Below, in pieces: positions 12,981 to 22,427 of a stretch of 64,000 nt of DNA. The stretch lies in assembly GCA_963921195.1 (NCBI GenBank), contig CAWUER010000514.1, positions 2,294,001-2,358,000 of the forward strand, given 5' to 3'. Each line of letters starts with the position of its first letter. Within the stretch, counting starts at the first letter, position 1. Source of the stretch: Pegoplata infirma. Taxonomy: Eukaryota > Arthropoda > Insecta > Diptera > Anthomyiidae. The notes under the pieces are model-generated. The model saw nothing but the letters and a program-made list of their open reading frames with translations. It was not told where the DNA came from and did not search any database. The translations under genes and the position numbers were made by a program.

Positions 12981-15900
12981 TCGTGCAAAGGCATTAGAAA
13001 ACGATAGAATGGTAACCTTGATATAGCCATTTCAAGTTATTACAAGTAACCCGAAAATATTTTTGATATGAATGCATAAATATCTGTTAATACTAGTCTG
13101 ATAGTCTTAAATTTTTTCTGTCATGATAAAGCTAATATACTTATGCATTCTAGTTTTTATAGAGTCAAAATCGCATCATTATTTACCGAGTTATAGCAAT
13201 TTAAAAATTAGGGTCTCCAAAAAACCTTAAATAATGGGTTTCTCATAAAAATGAAAAAAAGACTTTGCATAAATGCATATATCTCTGTAAGTACCAGACC
13301 GATTGTCTCACATTTGGTTCCAGAGGAAAGATAAAGTCTCAATCTTTTATTTTTTTGTTATTTTGACAAAATCGGAGCAATAGTTGCAGAGATACAGCCG
13401 TTGAAAGTAAAAGGTCTCCAGACTACGAAAAATTACAAGTTTATCATTTTTGAAAAAATAAATTTTTTTAAAAATTTAAAATCGAGCAATCTCATTTATT
13501 CTATTTAAACTTTATTGAAAAAGATTTAAATTCGTGCAAAGGCATTTGAAATCGATATAATGGTAACCTTGATATAGCCATTTCAAGTTATTACAAGTAA
13601 CCCAAAAATATTTTTGATATGAATGCATAAATATCTGTTAATACTAGTCTGATAGTCTTAAATTTTTTCTGTCATGATAAAGCTAATATACTTATGCATT
13701 CTAGTTTTTATAGAGTCAAAATCGCATCATTATTTACCGAGTTATAGCAATTTAAAAATTAGGGTCTCCAAAAAACCTTAAATAATGGGTTTCTCATAAA
13801 AATGAAAAAAAGACTTTGCATAAATGCATATATCTCTGTAAGTACCAGCCCGATTGTCTCACATTTGGTTCCAGAGGAAATATAAAGTCTCAATCTTTTA
13901 TTTTTTTGTTATTTTGACAAAATCGGAGCAATAGTTGCAGAGATACAGCCGTTGAAAGTAAAAGGTCTCCAGACTACGAAAAATTACAAGTTTATCATTT
14001 TTGAAAAAATAAATTTTTTTAAAAATTTAAAATCGAGCAATCTCTTTTATTCTATTTAAACTTTATTGAAAAAGATTTAAATTCGTGCAAAGGCATTTGA
14101 AATCGATATAATGGTAACCTTGATATAGCCATTTCAAGTTATTACAAGTAACCCGAAAATATTTTTGATATGAATGCATAAATATCTGTTAATACTAGTC
14201 CGATAGTCTTAATTTTTTTCTGTCATGATAAAGCTAATATACTTATGCCTTCTAGTTTTTATAGAGTCAAAATCGGATCATTATTTACCGAGTTATAGCA
14301 ATTTAAAAATGAGGGTCTCCAAAAAACCTTAAATAATGGGTTTCTCATAAAAATGAAAAAAAAACTTTGCATAAATGCATATATCTCTGTAAGTACCAGC
14401 CCGATTGTCTCACATTTGGTTTCAGAGGAAAGATAAAGTCTCAATCTTTTATTTTTTTGTTATTTTGACAAAATCGGAGCAATAGTTGCAGAGATACAGC
14501 CGTTGAAAGTAAAAGGTCTCCAGACTACGAAAAATTACAAGTTTATCATTTTTGAAAAAATAAATTTTTTTAAAAATTTAAAATCGAGCAATCTCTTTTA
14601 TTCTATTTAAACTTTATTGAAAAAGATTTAAATTTGTGCAAAGGCATTAGAAAACGATAGAATGGTAACCTTGATATAGCCATTTCAAGTTATTACAAGT
14701 AACCCGAAAATATTTTTGATATGAATGCATAAATATCTGTTAATACTAGTCTGATAGTCTAAAATTTTTTCTGTCATGATAAAGCTAATATACTTATGCA
14801 TTCTAGTTTTTATAGAGTCAAAATCGCATCATTATTTACCGAGTTATAGCAATTTAAAAATGAGGGTCTCCAAAAAACCTTAAATAATGGGTTTCTCATA
14901 AAAATGAAAAAAAAACTTTGCATAAATGCTTATATCTCTGTAAGTACCAGCCCGATTGTCTCACATTTGGTTCCAGAGGAAAGATAAAGTCTCAATCTTT
15001 TATTTTTTTGTTATTTTGACAAAATCGGAGCAATAGTTGCAGAGAAACAGCCGTTGAAAGTAAAAGGTCTCCAGGCTACGAAAAATTACAAGTTTATCAT
15101 TTTTGAAAAAATAAATTTTTTTAAAAATTTAAAATCGAGCAATCTCTTTTATTCTATTTAAACTTTATTGAAAAAGATTTAAATTCGTGCAAAGGCATTT
15201 GAAATCGAAATAATGGTAACCTTGATATAGCCATTTCAAGTTATTACAAGTAACCCGAAAATATTTTTGACATGAATGCATAAATATCTGTTAATACTAG
15301 TCCGATAGTCTTAATTTTTTTCTGTCATGATAAAGCTAATATACTTATGCCTTCTAGTTTTTATAGAGTCAAAATCGGATCATTATTTACCGAGTTATAG
15401 CAATTTAAAAATTTGGGTCTCCAAAAAACCTTAAATAATGGGTTTCTCATAAAAATGAAAAAAAAACTTTGCATAAATGCATATATCTCTGTAAGTACCA
15501 GCCCGATTGTCTCACATTTGGTTCCAGAGGAAAGATAAAGTCTCAATCTTTTATTTTTTTGTTATTTTGACAAAATCGGAGCAATAGTTGCAGAGATACA
15601 GCCGTTGAAAGTAAAAGGTCTCCAGACTACGAAAAATTACAAGTTTATCATTTTTGAAAAAATAAATTTTTTTAAAAATTTAAAATCGAGCAATCTCTTT
15701 TATTCTAATTAAACTTTATTGAAAAAGATTTAAATTCGTGCGAAGGCATTTGAAATTGAAATAATGGTAACCTTGATATAGCCATTTCAAGTTATTACAA
15801 GTAACCCGAAAATATTTTTGATATGAATGCATAAATATCTGTTAATACTAGTCTGATAGTCTTAAATTTTTTCTGTCATGATAAAGCTAATATACTTATG

Positions 15901-17531
15901 CATTCTAGTTTTTATAGAGTCAAAATCGCATCATTATTTACCGAGTTATAGCAATTTAAAATTAGGGTCTCCAAAAAACCTTAAATAATGGGTTTCTCAT
16001 AAAAATGAAAAAAAAAACTTTGCATAAATGCATATATCTCTGTAAGTACCAGCCCGATTGTCTCACATTTGGTTCCAGAGGAAAGATAAAGTCTCAATCT
16101 TTTATTTTTTTTGTTATTTTGACAAAATCGGAGCAATAGTTGCAGAGATACAGCCGTTGAAAGTAAAAGGTCTCCAGACTACGAAAAATTACAAGTTTAT
16201 CATTTTTGAAAAAATAAATTTTTTTAAAAATTTAAAATCGAGCAATCTCTTTTATTCTATTTAAACTTTATTGAAAAAGATTTAAATTCGTGCAAAGGCA
16301 TTTGAAATCGATATAATGGTAACCTTGATATAGCCATTTCAAGTTATTACAAGTAACCCGAAAATATTTTTGATATGAATGCATAAATATCTGTTAATAC
16401 TAGTCCGATAGTCTTAATTTTTTTCTGTCATGATAAAGCTAATATACTTATGCCTTCTAGTTTTTATAGAGTCAAAATCGGATCATTATTTACCGAGTTA
16501 TAGCAATTTAAAAATTAGGGTCTCCAAAAAACCTTAAATAATGGGTTTCTCATAAAAATAAAAAAAAAACTTTGCATAAATGCATATATCTCTGTAAGTA
16601 CCAGCCCGATTGTCTCACATTTGGTTCCAGAGGAAAGATAAAGTCTCAATCTTTTATTTTTTTGTTATTTTGACAAAATCGGAGCAATAGTTGCAGAGAT
16701 ACAGCCGTTGAAAGTAAAAGGTCTCCAGACTACGAAAAATTACAAGTTTATCATTTTTGAAAAAATAAATTTTTTTAAAAATTTAAAATCGAGCAATCTC
16801 TTTTATTCTATTTAAACTTTATTGAAAAAGATTTAAATTCGTGCAAAGGCATTTGAAATCGAAATAATGGTAACCTTGATATAGCCATTTCAAGTTATTA
16901 CAAGTAACCCGAAAATATTTTTGACATGAATGCATAAATATCTGTTAATACTAGTCCGATAGTCTTAATTTTTTTCTGTCATGATAAAGCTAATATACTT
17001 ATGCCTTCTAGTTTTTAGAGTCAAAATCGCATCATTATTTACCGAGTTATAGCAATTTAAAAATGAGGGTCTCCAAAAAACCTTAAATAATGGGTTTCTC
17101 ATAAAAATGAAAAAAAAAAACTTTGCATAAATGCATATATCTCTGTAAGTACCAGCCCGATTGTCTCACATTTGGTTCCAGAGGAAAGATAAAGTCTCAA
17201 TCTTTTATTTTTTTGTTATTTTGACAAAATCGGAGCAATAGTTGCAGAGATACAGCCGTTGAAAGTAAAAGGTCTCCAGACTACGAAAAATTACAAGTTT
17301 ATCATTTTTGAAAAAATAAATTTTTTTAAAAATTTAAAATCGAGCAATCTCTTTTATTCTATTTAAACTTTATTGAAAAAGATTTAAATTCGTGCGAAGG
17401 CATTTGAAATCGAAATAATGGTAACCTTGATATAGCCATTTCAAGTTATTACAAGTAACCCGAAAATATTTTTGATATGAATGCATAAATATCTGTTAAT
17501 ACTAGTCTGATAGTCTTAAATTTTTTCTGTC

Positions 17532-17542
17532 ATGATAAAGCT
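17532..17542 (+). repeat. LINE target-site duplication, left copy
   Basis: ATGATAAAGCT is ordinary satellite sequence directly before the first LINE base. The same 11 bp follows the poly(A) tail at 22428-22438, and the satellite then resumes in phase (AATATACTTATGC). The first A could also belong to the tail, so the duplication is 10 or 11 bp. Confidence 0.95.
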
Positions 17543-17578
17543 CATTCGTAGTGCATACTGTCGAGAGAGACAGACGTG
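17543..17578 (+). promoter_or_regulatory. Internal LINE promoter: initiator plus DPE-like motif
   Basis: The element starts CATTCG. With the preceding target T this reads TCATTC, which fits the Drosophila initiator TCA(G/T)TY with A at 17544 as +1. AGACGT at 17572-17577 fits the downstream promoter element consensus DSWYVY, at +29 to +34, one base from the usual +28 to +33. Jockey-type LINEs of Drosophila are known to use TATA-less internal promoters built from these two parts, which lets full-length copies carry their own promoter. The one-base offset and the borrowed T are the weak points. Confidence 0.65.
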
Positions 17579-17870
17579 TTTTTGTGCATTTTTCCGAGAA
17601 TATTATTAAATTCGAGATTTAATTTATTAAATAAAATTGAAAAAAAACAGCGATTTTGGACGCTTAGTGCTTAAAAAAAAAGAATACCCCTAGTGTTAAA
17701 AAAAAAAATATTTGTGTTTAATAAAACAAAAATATTTAATACTAAACAAAAAAGAAATTAATTACAAACAAAATACAGTGTTTTTTTTTTTTTTCTTTGA
17801 TTTGTTTATTTTCAATTCTTGTGTTTATTATTTCCAATACGTTTGTTGTTGTGTTGTGTTATAATATTGT
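17579..17870 (+). other. LINE 5' untranslated region
   Basis: This is the untranslated leader between the promoter and the ORF1 ATG at 17871. It is very A/T-rich, with A-runs at about 17641-17648, 17675-17682 and 17699-17709, and a T-tract of about 16 at 17780-17797. Just upstream of the start codon is a GT-rich stretch (GTTTGTTGTTGTGTTGTG). I see no upstream open frame of note and no tandem 5' repeats. Confidence 0.75.
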
Positions 17871-19586
17871 ATGGATTTTATAAACTCTCAACCCGAAGAG
17901 AGACGGCTCAGTTTGAACGGTCGTAATGCGTATATTACGATGAGCGCAGAGAAAAGAAAAAATGAAAACCCGATAAAAAGAAATTTATACGATCCCCTTT
18001 ACAACAAGAACTACCTCTCCCTTAAAACAAGTACATGCAAATGTTTCCCTTTAACTAACCAACCATCTACTAGCGCGCAAAACAACCAAAATAAAGCCAA
18101 CAACAAAACTAGTGAAAATAAATGTACTTGCTTTCCAGTGAGTAGCTTAAATTTAGACAGCAGAGCTGTAAATGAATGCATTGTTAGCCCGAATACAGTC
18201 GGTGCTCAGGGAATTAATACACCTACCCTTAACACGCCTCTTGCAAATGGTTTTAATTTTAACCCAATTATGTCACCAAGTATTATCAACGAAGATGTAA
18301 ACTCCGAGCAATCTTCAAGTGTAAAGTTAACCCCTAAACCCGTTCAAACTGGCCTTGATAGATATATTACCATATTGAAGAGGAAGCGAAGCCCAAGGTC
18401 ATCGAGGACCCCACGACCAGCTAAACAAGTAAGAGAGCATGAGGCCGATGCAGGTACAGGTAATCGATTCTCTATATTAGATAGCGAGTCTAATGATCCG
18501 GAACCACAAGGTAAGACCTCTAAACCACCCCCAATTTTCCTTCGAGAGGAGTGCTCGAATAATCTCGTTTCAAGCATTGTTTCGGTTATTGGCGAACAAT
18601 CATTTCACGTTATCCCAATAAAAAAAGGTAATATCCGTGAAACGAAAATTCAAATTTATAGTGAGGAAAACTTCCGTAAGTTGAATTCTCATTTCGAGGG
18701 GCAAAAGAAAAGTTTTTTCACTTATCAGTTGAAAAGTTCAAAGGGTATGCAAGTAGTTATTAAAGGCGTTGACTCTGGTGTTGAACCGTCTGAAATTCAG
18801 AGAGCGCTAATAGACAAAGGTTTTAAGATCAAGTCCGTTTCTAACATCAGAAATAAGGAAAAATTCCCCCAACCATTATTTCGTGTTGAGTTGGAGCCAA
18901 ATGACCTTACGTTGAAAAAAGGCGAAATCCACCCTATTTATAACTTACGGTACTTGCTTTATCGTAGAGTAATTGTAGAAGAGCCACATAAGAGGAAAGG
19001 TCCCGTCCAGTGTATTAATTGCCAAGAGTTTGGTCATACCAAGGCTTACTGTAAGCACCCTGCCGTTTGCGTTATCTGTGGCGATTTGCATAGCTCGAAA
19101 GAATGCACAAAGTCTAAAACGGACTCAAGCTTAAAGAAGTGTAGCAATTGTGGTGATAATCACACTGCTAATTACAGAGGTTGTCCGGCATATTCTTTTG
19201 AGAAACGATTTTTCACGAATAGGAATCAAGCTCCCCGTAGAGAAACTCAAAATACTCAGGAAAACTCGGCTCCACCACACGTACCCATTAACGAACCAAA
19301 ATTCAACCAAAATGCTTACTCTTTTGCATCCGTCTTAAGGGGACGTCCTGTTGTCCAGAATACTCCGAGAAACACAACAGTGATCCCGGAAACCCGATCG
19401 AATTCTAATGAAGAAAACACGCGTGATCATACCCAGGGTCAGAGTTTTAATTTTAGTAGGCTCGAGGCCACAATTAACACTTTAGTACAGTCAATGACTA
19501 ATTTTACCAATATGATGGGTAATATGATGCAGGAAATACTAAGAATGCAGTCTTTGATATTAGAGGCTGCATTAAGTAAGCCATGA
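17871..19586 (+). CDS. LINE ORF1: Gag-like nucleic-acid-binding protein
   Basis: 571 residues. ORF1 proteins of Jockey-clade elements coat the element RNA and take it to the nucleus and to target DNA. Residues 1-290 are polar and low in complexity, with a basic patch around 160-190 (KRKRSPRSSRTPRPAK), a possible nuclear-localisation or RNA-binding segment. Residues ~293-380 look like the PRE_C2HC domain (VVIKGV, a GF motif, LFRVEL, IYNLRYL). Three zinc knuckles follow: C381-C384-H389-C394 (CX2CX4HX4C), C400-C403-H407-C412 (CX2CX3HX4C) and C424-C427-H431-C438 (CX2CX3HX6C), the jockey-type arrangement. The tail at ~525-568 is Met-rich and could form an amphipathic helix or coiled coil. The start is the first ATG of the frame. 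The stop overlaps the ORF2 start. No frameshift or premature stop is seen. Identification is strong; nuclear targeting is inferred. Confidence 0.95.
   Translation: MDFINSQPEERRLSLNGRNAYITMSAEKRKNENPIKRNLYDPLYNKNYLSLKTSTCKCFPLTNQPSTSAQNNQNKANNKTSENKCTCFPVSSLNLDSRAVNECIVSPNTVGAQGINTPTLNTPLANGFNFNPIMSPSIINEDVNSEQSSSVKLTPKPVQTGLDRYITILKRKRSPRSSRTPRPAKQVREHEADAGTGNRFSILDSESNDPEPQGKTSKPPPIFLREECSNNLVSSIVSVIGEQSFHVIPIKKGNIRETKIQIYSEENFRKLNSHFEGQKKSFFTYQLKSSKGMQVVIKGVDSGVEPSEIQRALIDKGFKIKSVSNIRNKEKFPQPLFRVELEPNDLTLKKGEIHPIYNLRYLLYRRVIVEEPHKRKGPVQCINCQEFGHTKAYCKHPAVCVICGDLHSSKECTKSKTDSSLKKCSNCGDNHTANYRGCPAYSFEKRFFTNRNQAPRRETQNTQENSAPPHVPINEPKFNQNAYSFASVLRGRPVVQNTPRNTTVIPETRSNSNEENTRDHTQGQSFNFSRLEATINTLVQSMTNFTNMMGNMMQEILRMQSLILEAALSKP
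19583..19586 (+). promoter_or_regulatory. ATGA overlap of ORF1 stop and ORF2 start
   Basis: The ORF2 ATG (19583-19585) and the ORF1 TGA (19584-19586) share two bases as ATGA. ORF2 lies in the -1 frame relative to ORF1. In some insect LINEs such overlaps let ribosomes that finish ORF1 restart on ORF2 (termination-reinitiation). Here the overlap is seen directly and the mechanism is inferred. The ORF2 frame before this ATG was not examined for a frameshift-fusion alternative. Confidence 0.7.
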
Positions 19587-22243
19587 ACAGTTTGAAAATA
19601 TGTTACTGGAACGCAAACGGCATACGCCAGCATAAAGAAGAACTCGAATATTTTCTCAGAAACAAGCAAATTGATATAATGCTTGTTTCTGAGACCCATT
19701 TAACCCCCCGCAGTCTATTCGCTTTAGATGGTTACACATTGTATGATACAAAAGACCCCAGAGGCAGGTCATGTGGAGGCTCAGGCATCTTAATTAAAAC
19801 TCGACTGAAACATTATCTTATGTGTGATCTTTGTGAAGATTATCTTCAAGCCACTACTTTATGCGTAAACGAGTTTGACATGAACCTTGTGATTTCGTCT
19901 ATTTATGCTCCCCCCAGATTTAAAATTACTGATAATCAGTATAGAACTTTTTTCGAATCTCTAGGTTCACGCTTTCTGGCTGCTGGCGACTACAATGCTA
20001 AGCATACATTCTGGGGGTCACGCCTCATTACCCCGAGAGGTCGTGTGTTGTTTGATACAATTTCTAAAATGGGTCTGGATGTGGTCTCAAGTGGAGAACC
20101 GACATACTGGCCTTCAGATCGTAATAAGATTCCAGATCTTATTGACTTTGGAGTGACTAGGAATATAAAAAGAAATTTTGTAAGTGTAGAATCTTCATTG
20201 GAACTTTCTTCAGACCACACACCCACTATTATTACTCTATTTAACCCCCGAGAAATTGTATCCCCCACTGGTGACTTAGCACTGTCAGGCAAAGGAACAA
20301 ACTGGCTAAAATATAAAAAGTTTCTCAGTACTCATTGCTCGGAAAACATATCGCTAAGAACACCAGAGGAAATTGACCTCTCGCTCAAGAATTTCGAATC
20401 TAATCTCAAACTAGCTGCTCAACTTGCTACTAAACCCCCCCGACAATCCAGACAGAATGTATTTTCTTCTGTTGATGTCGAACGACTCTTAATTGAAAAA
20501 CGGAGAGCTCGTAGAGAGTGGCAACTGCACAGATCTCCACGCTTAAAAGCACAACTTAAGGAATGCACGAACAACTTACGAAGATTGTTAGAATCTCAGA
20601 GAACGGCCGCACTAAATAGATTTCTTGAAAATCTGGAGCCTACATCAAGAACCGACTACTCGTTATGGCGTGCTACAAAAAATTTAAAAAGACCTGTCTT
20701 ATGTAAGCCTCCTTTGCGCAAAGCAAATGGAGATTGGGCCAGAAATGATACTGAAAAAGGAAATCTGTTTGTTGAGCACTTGAAAAATGTATTCACACCA
20801 AATGAATCAAGTGTTATAGTAGAGTTGCCACTAATTTTACCCCAGCGCATAGCAGTACCCGTTAGGTTTGAGATGCGAGAGGTCCAAAAGGCAGTTTGTG
20901 AATTAAACCCCAAAAAGGCATTTGGTATTGATAAGATCAGTAATAAAATGCTTTTGGAGTTACCCCGAATAGCATTAAGAATAATTCTTTTTATTTTTAA
21001 TGCTATATTACGCCTTCAACATTATCCCCCAGAATGGAAAATTTCTCTCGTTAAAATGATACCCAAGCCAGGCAAAGATCACACAAAAGTGGAATCGTAC
21101 AGGCCTATCAGTCTGTTATCCAATTTATCAAAACTTTTTGAAAAACTGTTAGTGAACAGATTAACAACTCATGTCGCTCAGAACAACTCTATCCCCGATC
21201 ACCAGTTTGGATTCAGAAAGAAACATGGCACAATCGAGCAAGTTCATAGACTGGTAGGTGAAATTAGAAGAGCCTACGAAGAAAAAAAATATTGTTCCGC
21301 ACTTTTTATTGATGTCTCACAGGCGTTCGATAAGGTTTGGCATGAGGGTTTACTCTATAAGATAAAAAATATGTTACCACCAAATACACATAAGTTACTC
21401 GAAAATTACATAACAGATCGTAAGTTTACAGTGAAGGAAAACGATTTTGTCAGTACCCCGCAAATCATACAAGCTGGAGTTCCACAAGGTAGTATTTTGG
21501 GACCGCTTTTGTATATTTTGTACACCTCTGATATGCCAACTAATCGAAATACGCATACCTCCACATTTGCAGATGATACAGCCATTTTAAGCTCCCATAA
21601 CAATCCACTTGAAGCAACTCGTATTTTGCAGAGTCACATTCTTGAATTAGAATACTGGTTAAATAAGTGGAAGATTAAAGTGAATGAGCAGAAATGCATC
21701 CACATAACGTTCACGTTAAGACGAGAAACTTGTCCCCAAATTCGGATTAATAATCACATTGTACCTCAACATACAACAGTAAAGTACCTCGGAATTCATC
21801 TCGATCGTCGTCTTACGTGGAAAAACCATATAGATGCAAAATTAACCCAAATAAAATTGAAAACTATTGCACTTAATTGGCTAATTGGAAGAAACTCGAA
21901 ACTTAGGTTAGACTGTAAACTATTGATCTACAGCTCGATTATAAAACCTATATGGTGCTATGGTATTCAGTTATGGGGCACTGCCTCTGCGTCTAATGTG
22001 GAAAAAATACAAAGAAAACAGAACAACATTTTGCGAATGATTACTGATGCCCCCTGGTATGTTAGAAACTTGAACATACACAGAGATCTAAATGTTTCCC
22101 TTGTTAAAGATGAAATTGTGAAACATACCCAGAACTACTTACGGAAACTGGAATCACATCCAAACAATTTAGCACGCAATCTTCTAAATAATCGTGGTCA
22201 CCAACGCCTTAGAAGGAGGGCCACTGCTGACTTGGCACACTAA
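19583..22243 (+). CDS. LINE ORF2: endonuclease and reverse transcriptase
   Basis: 886 residues, close to the ~900 typical of jockey ORF2. It nicks the target and copies element RNA from the nick (target-primed reverse transcription) in the nucleus. The N-terminal endonuclease/exonuclease/phosphatase-fold domain (about 1-225) has N10 in YWNANG, E37 in SETHL, Y108 in YAPP, D136 and N138 in GDYNAKH, D185 in PDLID, and D211-H212 in SSDHTP. These are the expected metal- and catalysis-site residues. The reverse transcriptase (about 430-700) shows YRPISLLS at 506-513, D577 in LFIDVSQAFD, GVPQGS at 632-637 and the catalytic pair D664-D665 in FADD. The C-terminal ~190 residues resemble the usual LINE region after the RT. 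I see no RNase H motifs, as expected for Jockey but unlike the I clade. No stop or frameshift interrupts it. The start is fixed by the overlap with ORF1. Confidence 0.97.
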   Translation: MNSLKICYWNANGIRQHKEELEYFLRNKQIDIMLVSETHLTPRSLFALDGYTLYDTKDPRGRSCGGSGILIKTRLKHYLMCDLCEDYLQATTLCVNEFDMNLVISSIYAPPRFKITDNQYRTFFESLGSRFLAAGDYNAKHTFWGSRLITPRGRVLFDTISKMGLDVVSSGEPTYWPSDRNKIPDLIDFGVTRNIKRNFVSVESSLELSSDHTPTIITLFNPREIVSPTGDLALSGKGTNWLKYKKFLSTHCSENISLRTPEEIDLSLKNFESNLKLAAQLATKPPRQSRQNVFSSVDVERLLIEKRRARREWQLHRSPRLKAQLKECTNNLRRLLESQRTAALNRFLENLEPTSRTDYSLWRATKNLKRPVLCKPPLRKANGDWARNDTEKGNLFVEHLKNVFTPNESSVIVELPLILPQRIAVPVRFEMREVQKAVCELNPKKAFGIDKISNKMLLELPRIALRIILFIFNAILRLQHYPPEWKISLVKMIPKPGKDHTKVESYRPISLLSNLSKLFEKLLVNRLTTHVAQNNSIPDHQFGFRKKHGTIEQVHRLVGEIRRAYEEKKYCSALFIDVSQAFDKVWHEGLLYKIKNMLPPNTHKLLENYITDRKFTVKENDFVSTPQIIQAGVPQGSILGPLLYILYTSDMPTNRNTHTSTFADDTAILSSHNNPLEATRILQSHILELEYWLNKWKIKVNEQKCIHITFTLRRETCPQIRINNHIVPQHTTVKYLGIHLDRRLTWKNHIDAKLTQIKLKTIALNWLIGRNSKLRLDCKLLIYSSIIKPIWCYGIQLWGTASASNVEKIQRKQNNILRMITDAPWYVRNLNIHRDLNVSLVKDEIVKHTQNYLRKLESHPNNLARNLLNNRGHQRLRRRATADLAH

Positions 22244-22427
22244 AGTGAAGGATGATGTTTTTGAAAACATTGGATAATTTATGAGCAGATGAAATTTTGT
22301 CTGGCATTGGCTGGACTTAATATTAAGTTATATTAGTTTTAAGATTTGAATACTTATTGTTAGTTCACATAATTTTAGTGAAGATTCAATAAAACAAATG
22401 AATGAGAAAGAAAAAAAAAAAAAAAAA
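22244..22427 (+). terminator. LINE 3' UTR, polyadenylation signal and poly(A) tail
   Basis: This is a short 3' UTR of about 160 bp. AATAAA lies at 22388-22393, followed by ACAAATGAATGAG and an A-run from about 22411 (interrupted by one G at 22410) to 22427. The A-rich end and its direct abutment on the target-site duplication are what target-primed reverse transcription of a polyadenylated RNA leaves. Confidence 0.88.

Larger units (their letters stand above)
1..17542 (+). repeat. ~551-bp satellite array, left block
   Basis: Head-to-tail satellite, all monomers in one orientation, about 32 monomer equivalents. The landmark AGTACCAGCC recurs at 1, 551, 1157, 1709, 2261, 2812 and 3363, so the period is 550-552 bp apart from truncated units near 551-1156. 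Monomers are AT-rich and differ at recurring diagnostic sites: GATATAATGG, GATAGAATGG or GAAATAATGG; GATATG or GACATG; CCGATAG or CTGATAG; GCCTTCTAG or GCATTCTAG; CGGATC or CGCATC; ATGAGGG or ATTAGGG. There is no gene in this stretch. The block ends exactly where the LINE has inserted (target copy 17532-17542). The pattern is read directly from the sequence; no function is shown by it. Confidence 0.98.
17543..22427 (+). mobile_element. Full-length Jockey-clade non-LTR retrotransposon
   Basis: A 4,885-bp LINE inserted in one satellite monomer on the + strand. In order it has a CATTCG 5' end, a 328-bp 5' UTR, ORF1 (Gag-like), ORF2 (endonuclease plus reverse transcriptase), a short 3' UTR, AATAAA and an A-rich tail. 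Perfect 11-bp target-site duplications and two open frames indicate a recent and possibly competent copy. The Jockey clade is indicated by the PRE_C2HC-like region followed by three CCHC knuckles in ORF1, the apurinic-type endonuclease, the RPISLLS/GVPQGS/FADD reverse transcriptase and the lack of a recognisable RNase H domain. It is the only copy in the window and is not carried along in any satellite block duplication, so it probably arrived after local homogenisation. I cannot name the exact family. Confidence 0.95.

Noticed and set aside
16058..16264. 68-codon plus-strand open frame (MSHIWFQ...) seen in several monomers
   Set aside because: It exists only where the T-run has eight Ts instead of seven, i.e. 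a one-base length change in a homopolymer. It is absent from most monomers.
18344..21603. Short frames within the LINE on the minus strand and in other plus frames
   Set aside because: They lie inside ORF1 and ORF2, lack domains and are shadows of the real frames.
21400..22243. RNase H domain in the C-terminal part of ORF2
   Set aside because: No D-E-D-D motif series is visible after the RT, and the Jockey clade normally lacks this domain.
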